The notes: generated by a model not told the origin, from the letters alone. A stretch of 64,000 nucleotides of DNA from Bacteroidota bacterium (GCA_004322215.1 SCSM01000026.1:1-64000); one strand, 5' to 3'; shown: positions 1 through 9,497, counted from the first letter of the stretch. Made by a program: numbers and translations.

Positions 1-85
1 CCTGTTTTGTCTCATTTTGTCCTATTGATGTCCTATCGGTTGTGACATTAAGTGACTAAAGTCGTGTGGTGCTGGAAACCAAACT

Positions 86-105
86 CCACTATCTAAAGAT
101 AGTGG
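86..105. repeat. Short hairpin with 9-bp arms, REP-like
   Basis: Arms ccactatct and agatagtgg are perfect reverse complements separated by AA. The right arm is followed by CTATTC. The hairpin at 517-536 has the same arm length, the same AA centre and a TTATTC tag. A REP-like or IS200/IS605-end origin is inference; no transposase is present in the window. Confidence 0.4.
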
Positions 106-386
106 CTATTCATTCCGGAAATTCAAAGAACAAGCGGTGCAAAGGTAAGCCGTAAGGAATGATATAAAAAGAAAATGGTTTTAAAAGGATTTTAAAATGG
201 TTTTAAAAAAATGGGCGGAAGTCGGGAGCAGGAAGCCAGAAGAAAGATGATTGAAGGAGGAAGGGTTGCACGCAGAGAAGCAGAGACGCGGGGGGAATTT
301 AAAATTTAAAAATGTTTTTTCACTCAAAGCCGCAAATTGTCTGAACAGGATTAAAGGGATTAAAAGATGGACAGGATTTTTTGTTT

Positions 387-453
387 CACGCAGAGGGGCG
401 GAGACGCAAGTTGTCGGAACGGTGATTTGTGTGATTAATGTGAATGGGATGAT
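387..453. repeat. 67-bp dispersed direct repeat, copy 1
   Basis: Begins cacgcagaggggcggagacg. It matches 544-610 over 67 bp with four mismatches by eye. The 'cgcagag...gagacgcaag' flavour is that of widely dispersed intergenic repeats in environmental bacterial genomes. It does not encode a recognisable protein. Confidence 0.75.
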
Positions 454-516
454 TTTGGTTAACCCTGCAATTTAGTGTAGGGGCTGTGCTGTGGCTGTAG
501 GTCTCGTCTCTTATCT

Positions 517-536
517 CCCCATGTTAAAACATGGGG
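517..536. repeat. Short hairpin with 9-bp arms, REP-like
   Basis: Arms ccccatgtt and aacatgggg are perfect reverse complements separated by AA, followed by TTATTC. The architecture matches the hairpin at 86-105. It lies directly upstream of repeat copy 2. There is no U-tract, so a terminator is less likely than a REP-like element. Confidence 0.45.
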
Positions 537-543
537 TTATTCT

Positions 544-610
544 CACGCAGAGGCGCGGAGACGCAAGTTGTCGGAACGGGGATTTGTGTGATTAATGTGA
601 TTGGGGTGAT
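544..610. repeat. 67-bp dispersed direct repeat, copy 2
   Basis: Second copy of the 387-453 repeat, differing at four positions. A shorter, more diverged relative with the same order (cacggagacgcaaag, then gaacggggatttgtga) occurs at about 7990-8052. Confidence 0.75.
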
Positions 611-690
611 ACTAATTTTCAATCTTTTATATAACAAGACCATTTTCGTTACATCCTGAAATTGTCAGAAATTATTGAAATTTACAATAC

Positions 691-2154
691 TTAGAAAATA
701 AATTTTCCTGTAAATGAATTTCCCTCATATTCAAGTTTATAAAAGTAGATGCCTAAACTTAATGAACTAATATCAATTTTAAGTTCACATAAGCCACTAT
801 TTTTATTATTTCCCACAGAATATATACAATTCCCATACATATCAAATATTTTCAGAGAAACAAAGCCAGGTTTTTTAAGATGGAATTGTAAATTAAGATT
901 GTCCGTAACAGGATTCGGATAAATATATAGTTTAAAAGTATTTTTAATAGATGTATCCCCTTTTTGGATAGAATAATCAGGAATTTTATATTTTATAAAA
1001 TATGGACTTTTATCCCCAAAGTATTTATAACGATACCCCGATAAAAGCAGGTTATCATCAGGGGTTGAAGAGACAAATTCAAAAGAACCATATCGGTTTG
1101 TTATGATGACTGAATCTAATAAATTACCATTTTTATCAAACACAAAAATTGCGGGAGAACCATAGTTGCTACCTACAGCACAAAAACAGCTATCATTAAT
1201 TTTTAATAAAGACTTGAGATTTGTATGATTAAAAATTTTATTTAAAATAATTGTATTAGGTGAAATAGGGTTTATAAGACTATCATATTTACAAGATTTA
1301 CCATTTATCATTAATAAAGTGTTGTTTGCTACAACAACAATAGTATTTGTATCAATTCTAATAAAATCATTAATAATCAAGAAAGGAGTTTTATCATAAC
1401 CATTAACCTTGAACATATCATAATTATTTTTTCTTCGATAAGGATCGTAAGGACTAATCCCACTATAACTACAACTAATTGCAAAATCAATTTGGTCTGA
1501 ATATGAGTATGCAATAATCTGATAAAGATTATTCGAATAATTTGTCAAGTCGTTACCATAATAAAAATGTAATGGATATACAGAACTTACTATATTATTA
1601 CTGTTATAAGATAACATTTGAAATTTAACCGGATAATTCTCTTTATAACTGAGTTGACGAGTAACAATTACGTTATTATCGTAATTCCTAACACATTCGA
1701 TAATCTTGGTATTTACAATATTAATTTGATTTGATTCATTCCCGAATTTATCAAGATTTACAATAATTGTGTCATGAATATAAGCATAACTTCCGTTTTG
1801 ACGTTTAATAAGAAAATCCTTTCCCGAAGAAATTGATTTTCTCCAATTATTTTTAAATAATTGATATGCACCATGATAATAATTAGAATCCTGATTTATC
1901 TGATAAACTATGAAATTATCTTCATCTTCATAACCTTTGATAGCAATAGCGTTTTTAAGACCAGTATCAGTAAATTCATATATAAATTGGTTTTTGTCCA
2001 GATTTGATTCAATAATTTTAATAGTTATTTTTTTTGTAACTGACTTACTTAATTTATCATTAAATATCTTAAGTGTTACGTAATAATCGCCGCTGATTTT
2101 ATAAGTATGAACCGGATTTATTTCCGTACAAAAGTGCTGTCTCCGAAATCCCAT
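691..2154 (-). CDS. C-terminal part of a frameshifted PKD/T9SS protein
   Basis: This frame carries the second half of a PKD domain (NPVHTY, then a strand-rich stretch), a propeller-like region without a recognised family, and at the C-terminus a T9SS type A sorting domain (YPNPVTDNLNLQF, later IDISSLSLGIYFYKL). It has no signal peptide and its apparent start is inside a PKD domain. The first half of that domain (WDFGDSTF) sits at the end of the overlapping upstream frame. The two frames therefore look like one secreted protein of about 980 residues split by a 1-nt deletion (or a net equivalent) in the TTTT run around 2125-2140. The intact protein would be exported by Sec and then by T9SS to the cell surface. 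Sequencing error, pseudogene and programmed slippage cannot be separated here. Confidence 0.75.
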   Translation of the reverse strand: MGFRRQHFCTEINPVHTYKISGDYYVTLKIFNDKLSKSVTKKITIKIIESNLDKNQFIYEFTDTGLKNAIAIKGYEDEDNFIVYQINQDSNYYHGAYQLFKNNWRKSISSGKDFLIKRQNGSYAYIHDTIIVNLDKFGNESNQINIVNTKIIECVRNYDNNVIVTRQLSYKENYPVKFQMLSYNSNNIVSSVYPLHFYYGNDLTNYSNNLYQIIAYSYSDQIDFAISCSYSGISPYDPYRRKNNYDMFKVNGYDKTPFLIINDFIRIDTNTIVVVANNTLLMINGKSCKYDSLINPISPNTIILNKIFNHTNLKSLLKINDSCFCAVGSNYGSPAIFVFDKNGNLLDSVIITNRYGSFEFVSSTPDDNLLLSGYRYKYFGDKSPYFIKYKIPDYSIQKGDTSIKNTFKLYIYPNPVTDNLNLQFHLKKPGFVSLKIFDMYGNCIYSVGNNKNSGLCELKIDISSLSLGIYFYKLEYEGNSFTGKFIF

Positions 2155-3635
2155 TTTAATGAATCAATGTTGCCTGATGAATTATTTATGAAATTAACCT
2201 CAATCGGTTCTGTACCAGTTTCCGAATAATAAAAATCGGCTTTAAAAAATGGTATTACTTTAATTAAATTAATTTTTATTATCGAATCAGATTTATTGGC
2301 TTTTTGAACAATTAATTTTACAGGATATAACCCGGAATCAATATAATTATGAGATGGATTTTTTTCTTTCGATGATTGCCCGTCCCCAAAATCCCATAAA
2401 TAATCATCAGGATAACCAAGGGAGCAATCAAAGAATTTAGCAGAATCATCCTGAGATACAATTGTATCGGGTGTAATGAAATTAGCTTTTAAAGAAAAAA
2501 TATTATTATCAGCAATTCTATATAAATTTCCTGAAGTGTCAATTGCAAAAATATATTGGAAATCATTTGAATATTTTACTTTTCTAATGAAATTGCAACT
2601 ATCGAAAACAATCCTTCTATGAAAAAAATAATTCTCAAAATCATAAATATCAAGGTAATTATCAAGATTAATAAGAAAGAAATTACTGTCAGATGAGTAA
2701 AGTATGTTAATTGTTTTACGATTATATTTTTCGAATCCTCTGATAAATTTTAATTTAATTGTATCAAGATTAGAATAGTAAAGTGAGTCACTTAAAGATA
2801 AGTAAAGTTTTTCACCATCAATTGAAAAAAATGCAGAGTTGAATTTTAATTTTATGCCAGTCTCAGTAATAATTCCATTATCATTCTTTTTACGATAATA
2901 AGCTAAAGATTTATAAATGATTTTTTTTAAATTTAATATTACATTATCGAGATAATAATCTGAAGAACCATAATAATCGTTAGGCCCATGATTATCAATC
3001 CAAGAATTATTATTATTATCCATGAATAGATATGAAAAATCCTTATTTATAACACAAATATCAGAACCACCATAAGAGTTATATTTTGAAACCCATCCTG
3101 AATCAGTTTTAATCATTACACATACTTTCCCTGAATTACCTCCAGCATAAGGTAACTGGCTACCAACTACATAAGAGCACAAATGAATGAATAATTTCTT
3201 AGAATTATCGTAATCAGTGCAGGTTTGAGTTCTTGTACCTACTAATATTCCCGGTGAAGCAATATCAATAATTAAGCTATCAATATATTTATCACTATTA
3301 ATGTCAAATATAAAAAACCTGTTTTTAATAAATTCATTGTATCGAACAATATATGTAGCAGCATCAGAGGAAAGAAACAGATATTTTGGTTCCTTTTTTA
3401 AAGTAGAATCGAATTGAATTTTGCGGGTAGTTAAACAAATTCCTGTAACTAAATCCCACTTTTTCAGAGTATCCAGGTAATCAATTGTATAAATATACTT
3501 ATTATCTTTTGAGATAACATAGTCAGAAATTTCCTTTTGTGATACCATTATCCGGTCAGTATTACCAAGATTCTGCCATTGACAAAATAGATTTGATTTT
3601 ATAATTATAATCATTATGAGGATAAACTTTTTCAT
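2118..3635 (-). CDS. N-terminal part of a frameshifted PKD/T9SS protein
   Basis: Starts MKKFILIMIIIIKSN, a signal peptide; an ATG four codons earlier (3647) is also possible, but the signal-peptide context favours 3635. The body has repeated strand patterns such as ISKDNKYIYTIDYLDTLKKW, suggestive of a WD40/quinoprotein-like propeller. A complete PKD domain (YLWDFGDGQSS ... NPSHNYIDSGLYPVKL) follows, then the start of a second one that stops at WDFGDSTFVRK. The missing half is in the overlapping frame that ends at 691. Composition is more AT-rich than in the neighbouring housekeeping genes. The substrate or ligand cannot be named from sequence. Confidence 0.75.
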   Translation of the reverse strand: MKKFILIMIIIIKSNLFCQWQNLGNTDRIMVSQKEISDYVISKDNKYIYTIDYLDTLKKWDLVTGICLTTRKIQFDSTLKKEPKYLFLSSDAATYIVRYNEFIKNRFFIFDINSDKYIDSLIIDIASPGILVGTRTQTCTDYDNSKKLFIHLCSYVVGSQLPYAGGNSGKVCVMIKTDSGWVSKYNSYGGSDICVINKDFSYLFMDNNNNSWIDNHGPNDYYGSSDYYLDNVILNLKKIIYKSLAYYRKKNDNGIITETGIKLKFNSAFFSIDGEKLYLSLSDSLYYSNLDTIKLKFIRGFEKYNRKTINILYSSDSNFFLINLDNYLDIYDFENYFFHRRIVFDSCNFIRKVKYSNDFQYIFAIDTSGNLYRIADNNIFSLKANFITPDTIVSQDDSAKFFDCSLGYPDDYLWDFGDGQSSKEKNPSHNYIDSGLYPVKLIVQKANKSDSIIKINLIKVIPFFKADFYYSETGTEPIEVNFINNSSGNIDSLKWDFGDSTFVRK

Positions 3636-3715
3636 TGTTAAATCCATATATGATTTAGTGAAAATACAAATACAATTTAGTTAATTCTTAAATTAAATTC
3701 AAAAATTCTTTAATA

Positions 3716-5128
3716 TCACAAATACAAATCCCTCTCACCACTTTCAATGCGGGTAAGATATTGAGCAGTCTTTTCCCGGACTTTGTCGTTTGGGATTGTG
3801 GCGAGTTCTTTTTGGACTAATTCTTCGGCGAGTTGTGTGGTTTCCGGGTCAGCATAGTCAACGAGATATTCTTTTAATGTTGTGAGTGCATTGGGCTGGC
3901 AGAAGAGCTTGATTAATCCGGGTTTTGCCTGTTCCATGAAGTCCTCGCCGACACGCCCGAGACGGTAACAGGCGGTGCAGAATGAAGGTACAAAGCCATG
4001 CTGAATGACATCCCTGATTACTTCGCCGGATGTACGGCAATCGTTGAGTGTGAACTGCCCTGCTTCGTCTGTTTCGGAAAACGCCTGCTTATAGCCGCCG
4101 GGAGAGGTTCGGGAGCCGGCACTGATTTGCGAAACTCCGTAATTGAAAAGTTCGGAACGAAGTTCAGCAGATTCACGGGTGGAAAGTATCATGCCTGTAT
4201 AAGGCACAGCACAACGTATGACTGACACAAGTTTTTTGAAATCCTCATCTGAAACAGCATGTTCGAGATTGAACGATGCAGGCGCATTCGCTGCGGGCCT
4301 TATTCTCGGAATGGAAATCGTATGGGGACCGACATTGAATTTTTTATCGAGATATTTTGAGTGCTGAATCAATGAAAGGACCTCGAAACGAAAATCGTAA
4401 AGACCGAACAAGGCACCAATGCCGACATCGTGCATGCCGTTTGACAAAGCCCTGTCCATTGTAGTGAGTCGCCAGTCGTAATCGGATTTGATGCCGCCCG
4501 GGTGCATTTTGTGATAAGTTTCGCGGTGGTAAGTTTCCTGGAATACAGTGTAAGTGCCGATATGCACTTTATTCAGTTTTTGAAATTCTGATTCATCGAG
4601 AGGAGCGATTTCGACATTGATTCTGCGGATAGAACTACCCTTTTCATCTTTTACAGAATAAACGGCATCGATTGCTTCGAGAAAATAATCGAAAGGGCAA
4701 TCTTTGTGATGCTCCCCCATCAGCATTAATATACGCTTGTGACCTTGCCGCAGAATCGAGAGAGTTTCTTCCTTAATTTCATCGAGAGAAAGAACTCTAC
4801 GGACCAAATCTTTATTATCGGAACGGAATCCACAATAGAGACAGTTGTTCGCACAGAAATTGGAAATATATAATGGGGCAAACAGTACGAGCCGGTTACC
4901 GTAGATTTCCTGTTTTACTTTGAAAGAAGTATGCAATAATTTATTTAGTGCGCCACTATTATTTATATTGAGGAGATAAGCGGCATCTACTAAATCGAGA
5001 CCCTGAAGCTGAAGTGCTTTATAAAGGATTTCATCAATTAATGATTCGGAAGGATTCTCAGTTTCGGAAATGAGATTTTCTATAAAGGATTCATCTATGA
5101 ACTTAATATCTGACATTTTAATAATCAT
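3716..5128 (-). CDS. hydG: [FeFe]-hydrogenase maturase HydG (radical SAM)
   Basis: HydG cleaves tyrosine to make the CO and CN ligands delivered to the H-cluster of [FeFe]-hydrogenase. The radical-SAM motif C-x3-C-x2-C is at C92, C96 and C99 (FCANNCLYCGF). The C-terminal extension has the HydG pattern SFCTACYRLGRVGEDFM followed by FCQPNA, whose cysteines hold the second Fe-S cluster. ThiH, the nearest relative, is about 100 residues shorter and lacks this tail; 470 residues fits HydG. An in-frame ATG at 5116 (MSDIKF) is an alternative start. The hydrogenase structural genes lie 4 kb away on the other strand; hydE and hydF are not in the window. Confidence 0.95.
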   Translation of the reverse strand: MIIKMSDIKFIDESFIENLISETENPSESLIDEILYKALQLQGLDLVDAAYLLNINNSGALNKLLHTSFKVKQEIYGNRLVLFAPLYISNFCANNCLYCGFRSDNKDLVRRVLSLDEIKEETLSILRQGHKRILMLMGEHHKDCPFDYFLEAIDAVYSVKDEKGSSIRRINVEIAPLDESEFQKLNKVHIGTYTVFQETYHRETYHKMHPGGIKSDYDWRLTTMDRALSNGMHDVGIGALFGLYDFRFEVLSLIQHSKYLDKKFNVGPHTISIPRIRPAANAPASFNLEHAVSDEDFKKLVSVIRCAVPYTGMILSTRESAELRSELFNYGVSQISAGSRTSPGGYKQAFSETDEAGQFTLNDCRTSGEVIRDVIQHGFVPSFCTACYRLGRVGEDFMEQAKPGLIKLFCQPNALTTLKEYLVDYADPETTQLAEELVQKELATIPNDKVREKTAQYLTRIESGERDLYL

Positions 5129-5331
5129 ATTTATTTTAGTTTATATTTATACAACGAAAATAGCGGTGGAAAAATTATAAAGCAATTATTTTAATCTTTA
5201 AAATTATAAATGTATTGTAATTTGCACAGAGAATAACATTAGAACTAAAATACATATGAATGTAAACATAAAATAAAATGCAGATAAATTCTTCAATGAA
5301 TTAGATTTTTTTGTTCATTTAAAATTAAATT

Positions 5332-7821
5332 ATGGAAAACAAAGACGACTTGTTTACAACAATAAAAAAAGTTGAGAGTAAAAGCGGGAGTATCCCGAAA
5401 ACATTGACTGTACTGCCATTAAGAGACATAATAATTTTTCCTTACATGATTTTCCCGGTGTTAATCGGAAGGTCATCGTCGCTAAAGGCAGTGGCGGAAG
5501 CATTGGAAAGAGACAAATTTATTTTTGTATCAGCACAAAAAAAACCGAATGTGGATGAGCCGAAATTCGAAGATATATACACATACGGCACAATTGCAAA
5601 AATCATCCAGGTACTTCGGCTGCCGAATAATTTACTGAAGGTACTTGTCGAGGGATTGTTCCAGGCGAAGATAGTTAAGCCAACGAGAGAGAGCGATTAT
5701 CTCGAGGCGGAGATTGCTCAAATAATATATAAACCGGCAGAAGTAACCAAGGAACTGAATGCATTAATCCGTCTGACATCAGACCAGTTTGCGGAATACG
5801 TTAAGGAAAGCCTGCACGTTCCTCCGGACATAATCAGTGCATTCGAGAACATAGATGACCCGGTGAGGAAGATGTATTTTGCGATAGCGAACGTGAATCA
5901 GAAAATTGAAACCAAGCAAAAAATTCTCGAGAAGAAAAGTTTGCAGAAGCAGTATTTTGAACTTTCATCGATATTATCGCAAGAGCTTGAGATGCTGCAT
6001 CTCGAAGATGAGATTGACGGGAAGGTGCAGGACACAATTCAGAAATCGCAGAAGAAATATTATATTCAGGAGCAAATCAGGGCATTGCAGAAAGAACTTG
6101 GCGATGACGACGAAGCCACACCTGAACTTACGGCTATTAAGGATGCAATCGAGAAAGCCGGAATGACTGAGCAGGTCAAAGCCAAAGCTTATGAAGAATT
6201 TGAACGTCTGAAAAAGACACCGACGCTTTCACCTGAATACTCGGTAAACAGGACTTATCTTGAATTGCTATCATCAATGCCCTGGACACAGAAAACGGAA
6301 GATGATATGGACATCGAGCATGTGAAAACAATACTCGATGAGGACCATTATGACTTAGAAAAACCTAAGGACAGGATATTGGAATTTATCGCGGTGCTTA
6401 ATCTGGCAGGGACACTCAAGAGGCAAATACTGTGTTTTGTCGGACCTCCCGGAGTCGGCAAGACATCACTTGCCAAATCAATAGCGAGAGGATTAGGCAG
6501 GAAATTTGTGAGGTTCTCACTCGGCGGAATAAGGGATGAAGCTGAAATAAGAGGACACCGCAGGACTTATGTGGGTGCAATGCCCGGGAAAATAATTCAG
6601 TCAATGAAAAAAGCGGGAACGATTAATCCTGTGATTTTACTGGATGAGGTAGACAAAATGTCAATGGACTTCAGAGGAGACCCGTCATCAGCATTGCTCG
6701 AAGTATTAGACCCTGAGCAAAATGTCGCATTCAACGACCACTATCTCGAAGTGGATTATGATTTGTCAAATGTACTTTTCATCACGACAGCTAATGTTAA
6801 ATATGACATACCCCTTCCACTGCAGGACAGGATGGAAGTGATAGAAATAAGCAGTTACCTCGAGCCGGATAAATTGGAAATAGCGAAGAGGCATATTGTT
6901 CCGAAGATTCTCGAGGAGTATGGACTTGACAAATATAAAATCAAATTTGATGATAAGGCAATTTACAGGATGATACGCGAGTACACACGTGAAGCGGGTG
7001 TCAGGCATCTCGAAAGGGAGATTGGCTCCGTGCTGAGAAAGCTTGCGAGAGAGTTGGTTACCGATTATGATAAAAACAGGAAGACAAGGAAGAATGGTGA
7101 TTCGGACAAAGTGAGAAAAGCATTGAGGGAAAATCCTCAGTTCAATAAAATGATGAAAAGCAAAGTGCTGACAATTACATCAGAAAAAATCGAGGAATTA
7201 CTGAAAGCACCTAAATTCAAAGACAAAAAAGACCAACTCGAGGACAAAGTGGGTGTGGCAACCGGATTGGCGTGGACAAGCATTGGGGGTGAGACTATGC
7301 CTGTCGAAGTAACGATAATGCCCGGTGCAGAGAAGCTGACATTGACAGGCAAGCTGGGAGATGTTATGAAAGAATCGGCGCAGGCAGCTTTGTCTTATGT
7401 AAGGTCGAATCATAAGGTACTCGATATTGCAGAAAATTTCCAAAAGCATAAAGAGATTCACATACATGTTCCGGAAGGAGCCATTCCGAAGGATGGACCT
7501 TCGGCTGGAATTACTCTTGCTATTGCACTTATTTCTGCCGCTACCGGAAAAGCAATCAAGGGAGATATTGCAATGACCGGTGAAATCACTTTGAGAGGTA
7601 ACATTCTTCCGATAGGCGGATTGAATGAAAAGTTACTTGCAGCAAAACGAATAGGGATAAGTACAGTGCTGATTCCAAAGGATAACGAAAGAGACGTAGA
7701 GGATATTAACAAAAATATAAAAGAAGGATTGAAAATTATTCCAATTAAACATATCAGCGAGGCATTGCCTGTTGTGTTTGGGAAGAATGGCGCGAAGAAA
7801 GCTAAAAGAGTCAAAATATAA
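5332..7821 (+). CDS. lon: ATP-dependent Lon protease
   Basis: Cytoplasmic AAA+ serine protease that degrades misfolded and regulatory proteins. At 829 residues it has full family length. Order: N-terminal LON substrate-binding domain (LPLRDIIIFPYMIFPVLIGR, about residues 25-220), helical linker, AAA+ module with Walker A GPPGVGKT (371-378) and Walker B VILLDEVD (about 434-441), then the protease domain with catalytic Ser724 in PKDGPSAG and Lys767 in GGLNEKLLAA. The start codon is the first ATG after a stop-rich upstream stretch; no clear Shine-Dalgarno is visible. It is transcribed divergently from hydG across a roughly 200-bp spacer. No heat-shock operator was recognised. Confidence 0.97.
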   Translation: MENKDDLFTTIKKVESKSGSIPKTLTVLPLRDIIIFPYMIFPVLIGRSSSLKAVAEALERDKFIFVSAQKKPNVDEPKFEDIYTYGTIAKIIQVLRLPNNLLKVLVEGLFQAKIVKPTRESDYLEAEIAQIIYKPAEVTKELNALIRLTSDQFAEYVKESLHVPPDIISAFENIDDPVRKMYFAIANVNQKIETKQKILEKKSLQKQYFELSSILSQELEMLHLEDEIDGKVQDTIQKSQKKYYIQEQIRALQKELGDDDEATPELTAIKDAIEKAGMTEQVKAKAYEEFERLKKTPTLSPEYSVNRTYLELLSSMPWTQKTEDDMDIEHVKTILDEDHYDLEKPKDRILEFIAVLNLAGTLKRQILCFVGPPGVGKTSLAKSIARGLGRKFVRFSLGGIRDEAEIRGHRRTYVGAMPGKIIQSMKKAGTINPVILLDEVDKMSMDFRGDPSSALLEVLDPEQNVAFNDHYLEVDYDLSNVLFITTANVKYDIPLPLQDRMEVIEISSYLEPDKLEIAKRHIVPKILEEYGLDKYKIKFDDKAIYRMIREYTREAGVRHLEREIGSVLRKLARELVTDYDKNRKTRKNGDSDKVRKALRENPQFNKMMKSKVLTITSEKIEELLKAPKFKDKKDQLEDKVGVATGLAWTSIGGETMPVEVTIMPGAEKLTLTGKLGDVMKESAQAALSYVRSNHKVLDIAENFQKHKEIHIHVPEGAIPKDGPSAGITLAIALISAATGKAIKGDIAMTGEITLRGNILPIGGLNEKLLAAKRIGISTVLIPKDNERDVEDINKNIKEGLKIIPIKHISEALPVVFGKNGAKKAKRVKI

Positions 7822-8117
7822 TTTATTTTCAATGAGAAAGATTCTAAATATTGCTCTGTTTGTATTTGCGGTGGTGATGATGGGTATGGGTATTTGATGT
7901 TGAGAAAGATAATATATAAAGGAAATGGTTTTAAAAAATTTAGCAGTTTAACAATTTAGCTATTTAGCTGTTAGCCAGTAGAGGAAAGGATTCACGGAGA
8001 CGCAAAGTATTTGAACGGGGATTTGTGAGTTATATATGATTGCGATGATTTTTTTTACACCTAACCTAATCCATCCTTGTAGTAATGTAGACCCTTCGAC
8101 TTTGCTCAGGTTGACCA
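7822..8117. other. Intergenic region with repeat debris
   Basis: Holds a 21-codon frame (7832-7897, MRKILNIALFVFAVVMMGM) that resembles an isolated signal peptide or gene stub; a degraded relative of the 67-bp repeat (about 7990-8052); and, at 8090-8115, a partial palindromic repeat of the 'acccttcgac...gctcagg' type that is dispersed in many environmental genomes. No intact gene is seen. Confidence 0.5.
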
Positions 8118-8981
8118 CTACCCTACCACACCCAAACAATAATCCTTGTAGGAACAGTTGGGGAGCTGATTGACAGTGGCGATGTACTGTTCTTTTGTGA
8201 TGAAACCCATTTCGAGTGCGATTTCTTCGAGGCAGGCAATTTTGTGTCCCTGGCGTTTTTCGATAGCGTGGATGAATGTCGAAGCTTCCATCATGCTTTC
8301 GGGTGTACCGGTGTCGAGCCAGGCAATGCCGCGACCGATTAATTCTACTTTAAGCATGTTCATTTTGAGGTATTCTTTTTGTACATCTGTGATTTCGAGT
8401 TCGCCGCGTGGGCTTCGTTCAATGTTTTTTGCAATGGCGACAACATCATTTGTGAAAATATACAAGCCGGGAATAGCATAATTTGATTTGGGCTGCTTTG
8501 GTTTTTCTTCTATGCTGAGAACATTTCCGGCGTCATCGAATTCGACGACACCATAGCTTGAGGGATTATTGATGGAATAGCCGAATATAGTGCCACCCTT
8601 ATTCTGTCCGAGTGCATTGCGAAGGAAATCAAGCTTGCCGTAAAAAATATTATCGCCGAGGATGAGCAAGACCTGCGAATTGCCGATAAATTCTTCGCCA
8701 TATATAAATGCTTCGGCGATGCCGCCGGGTTTAGATTGTATGACGTAATTGAGATTAATACCCCAGTTTGAACCATCTCCAAGAAGTTTTTTATAGTTAG
8801 GGGTATCCTCGGCAGTTGAAATGATAAGTATGTCGCGAATACCGGCAAGCATCAGTATTGCCAATGGATAATAAATCATCGGCTTGTCGTAGACCGGCTG
8901 CAATTGCTTGGAAAATACTGCTGTCATGGGGTAAAGTCGGGTTCCGCTGCCGCCTGCAAGAATAATTCCTTTAGTGTTCAT
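8118..8981 (-). CDS. rmlA: Glucose-1-phosphate thymidylyltransferase RmlA
   Basis: Makes dTDP-glucose from dTTP and glucose-1-phosphate, the entry step to dTDP-rhamnose and other dTDP-sugars for surface glycans. Hallmarks are the N-terminal nucleotide-binding GGSGTRLYPMT with the following SKQLQPVYDKPMIYYPL, LGDNIFYG, and EEKPKQPKSNYAIPGLYIF. About 287 residues, the usual length. ATG at 8981 gives MNTKGIILAGG, the canonical start; an in-frame TTG two codons upstream is less likely. rmlB, rmlC and rmlD are not adjacent. Other sugar-nucleotide genes of the window (47.5 kb epimerase, 62.7 kb UXS) are far away. Confidence 0.95.
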   Translation of the reverse strand: MNTKGIILAGGSGTRLYPMTAVFSKQLQPVYDKPMIYYPLAILMLAGIRDILIISTAEDTPNYKKLLGDGSNWGINLNYVIQSKPGGIAEAFIYGEEFIGNSQVLLILGDNIFYGKLDFLRNALGQNKGGTIFGYSINNPSSYGVVEFDDAGNVLSIEEKPKQPKSNYAIPGLYIFTNDVVAIAKNIERSPRGELEITDVQKEYLKMNMLKVELIGRGIAWLDTGTPESMMEASTFIHAIEKRQGHKIACLEEIALEMGFITKEQYIATVNQLPNCSYKDYCLGVVG

Positions 8982-9113
8982 AATCAAAAATAGGGCCTAT
9001 TATTACAAAAATAAAAACGTTTTGGTTACAAAAAAAGTTTCATAGTAACATTTCTTTTGTTATATTAGAAACAAGTAATTAACGTATTTGGAAAATAAAA
9101 ATTTTGGTGAGTT

Positions 9114-9482
9114 ATGCCCAAAATAGCTATTATTGACGACGACGCCGATATAGTAGAAGCACTGTCAATACTACTCACTGCTAAGGGCTATTCAGTTGTA
9201 ACCGCTTCAAATATCCCCGAAGCAATCAATGTCGTCGAAGGAGAGAGACCTGATTTGATTTTACTTGATGTGATGATGGATGAACCTGATGACGGATTTT
9301 ATCTTGCGAACAAATTCAAACAAAAAGGAGTAACTATACCTATAATAATGCTTACTTCAGTTTCGAAGGCGGTCGGATATGAATTCGGGAAGGGGCAGGT
9401 TTTGCCGATTGATGATTTCATCGAAAAACCTGTGACTCCATCCGTGCTAATTGAAAAAATTTCTAAATGCCTTAGGAAGTGA
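9114..9482 (+). CDS. Single-domain response regulator (CheY-like)
   Basis: A 122-residue receiver domain with no output domain. Acidic pocket at D8-D10 (IIDDDAD), phosphoacceptor D52 in LILLDVMM, T81 in IIMLTS, and K105 in FIEKP. It has a GGTGAG-like ribosome site just upstream and is the first gene of the run ending in hydA, 15 bp before hydC. It would be phosphorylated by a histidine kinase, plausibly the one at 13141-14556. With no DNA-binding domain it must act by protein contact or as a phosphorelay intermediate. The link to hydrogenase control is inferred from position. Confidence 0.9.
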   Translation: MPKIAIIDDDADIVEALSILLTAKGYSVVTASNIPEAINVVEGERPDLILLDVMMDEPDDGFYLANKFKQKGVTIPIIMLTSVSKAVGYEFGKGQVLPIDDFIEKPVTPSVLIEKISKCLRK

Positions 9483-9497
9483 TAGGGAGAAAAGAGT

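Larger units (their letters stand above)
1..690. other. Non-coding region with dispersed repeats
   Basis: No convincing gene lies here. A 74-codon open frame at 251-475 runs straight through repeat sequence, has no recognisable domain and is probably spurious. The stretch holds two 67-bp direct repeats (387-453, 544-610), a more diverged related piece near 271-295, a tract of the 'aacaggattaaaggg' type near 340-360, and two short hairpins (86-105, 517-536). It reads as a graveyard of small mobile or repeat elements. Confidence 0.6.

Noticed and set aside
251-475. 74-codon open frame on the plus strand
   Set aside because: It runs through the 67-bp repeat and related repeat tracts, has no domain and no neighbour support, so it is probably chance.
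387-610. Repeats as a CRISPR array
   Set aside because: Only two good copies, 67 bp long and separated by 90 bp containing unrelated hairpin sequence; no regular spacers and no cas genes.
3998-4225. Plus-strand open frame inside hydG
   Set aside because: Antisense shadow of a well-conserved gene; no ribosome site or domain. The same applies to many frames opposite lon, hydA and other conserved genes.
7832-7897. 21-codon signal-peptide-like frame after lon
   Set aside because: Too short to be a supported gene and not followed by any coding sequence; described only as part of the intergenic region.
9025-9049. GTTAC...GTAAC inverted repeat upstream of the hydrogenase run as an operator
   Set aside because: Arms are only 5 bp with a 15-bp gap in AT-rich DNA, which is expected by chance; no known regulator site recognised.
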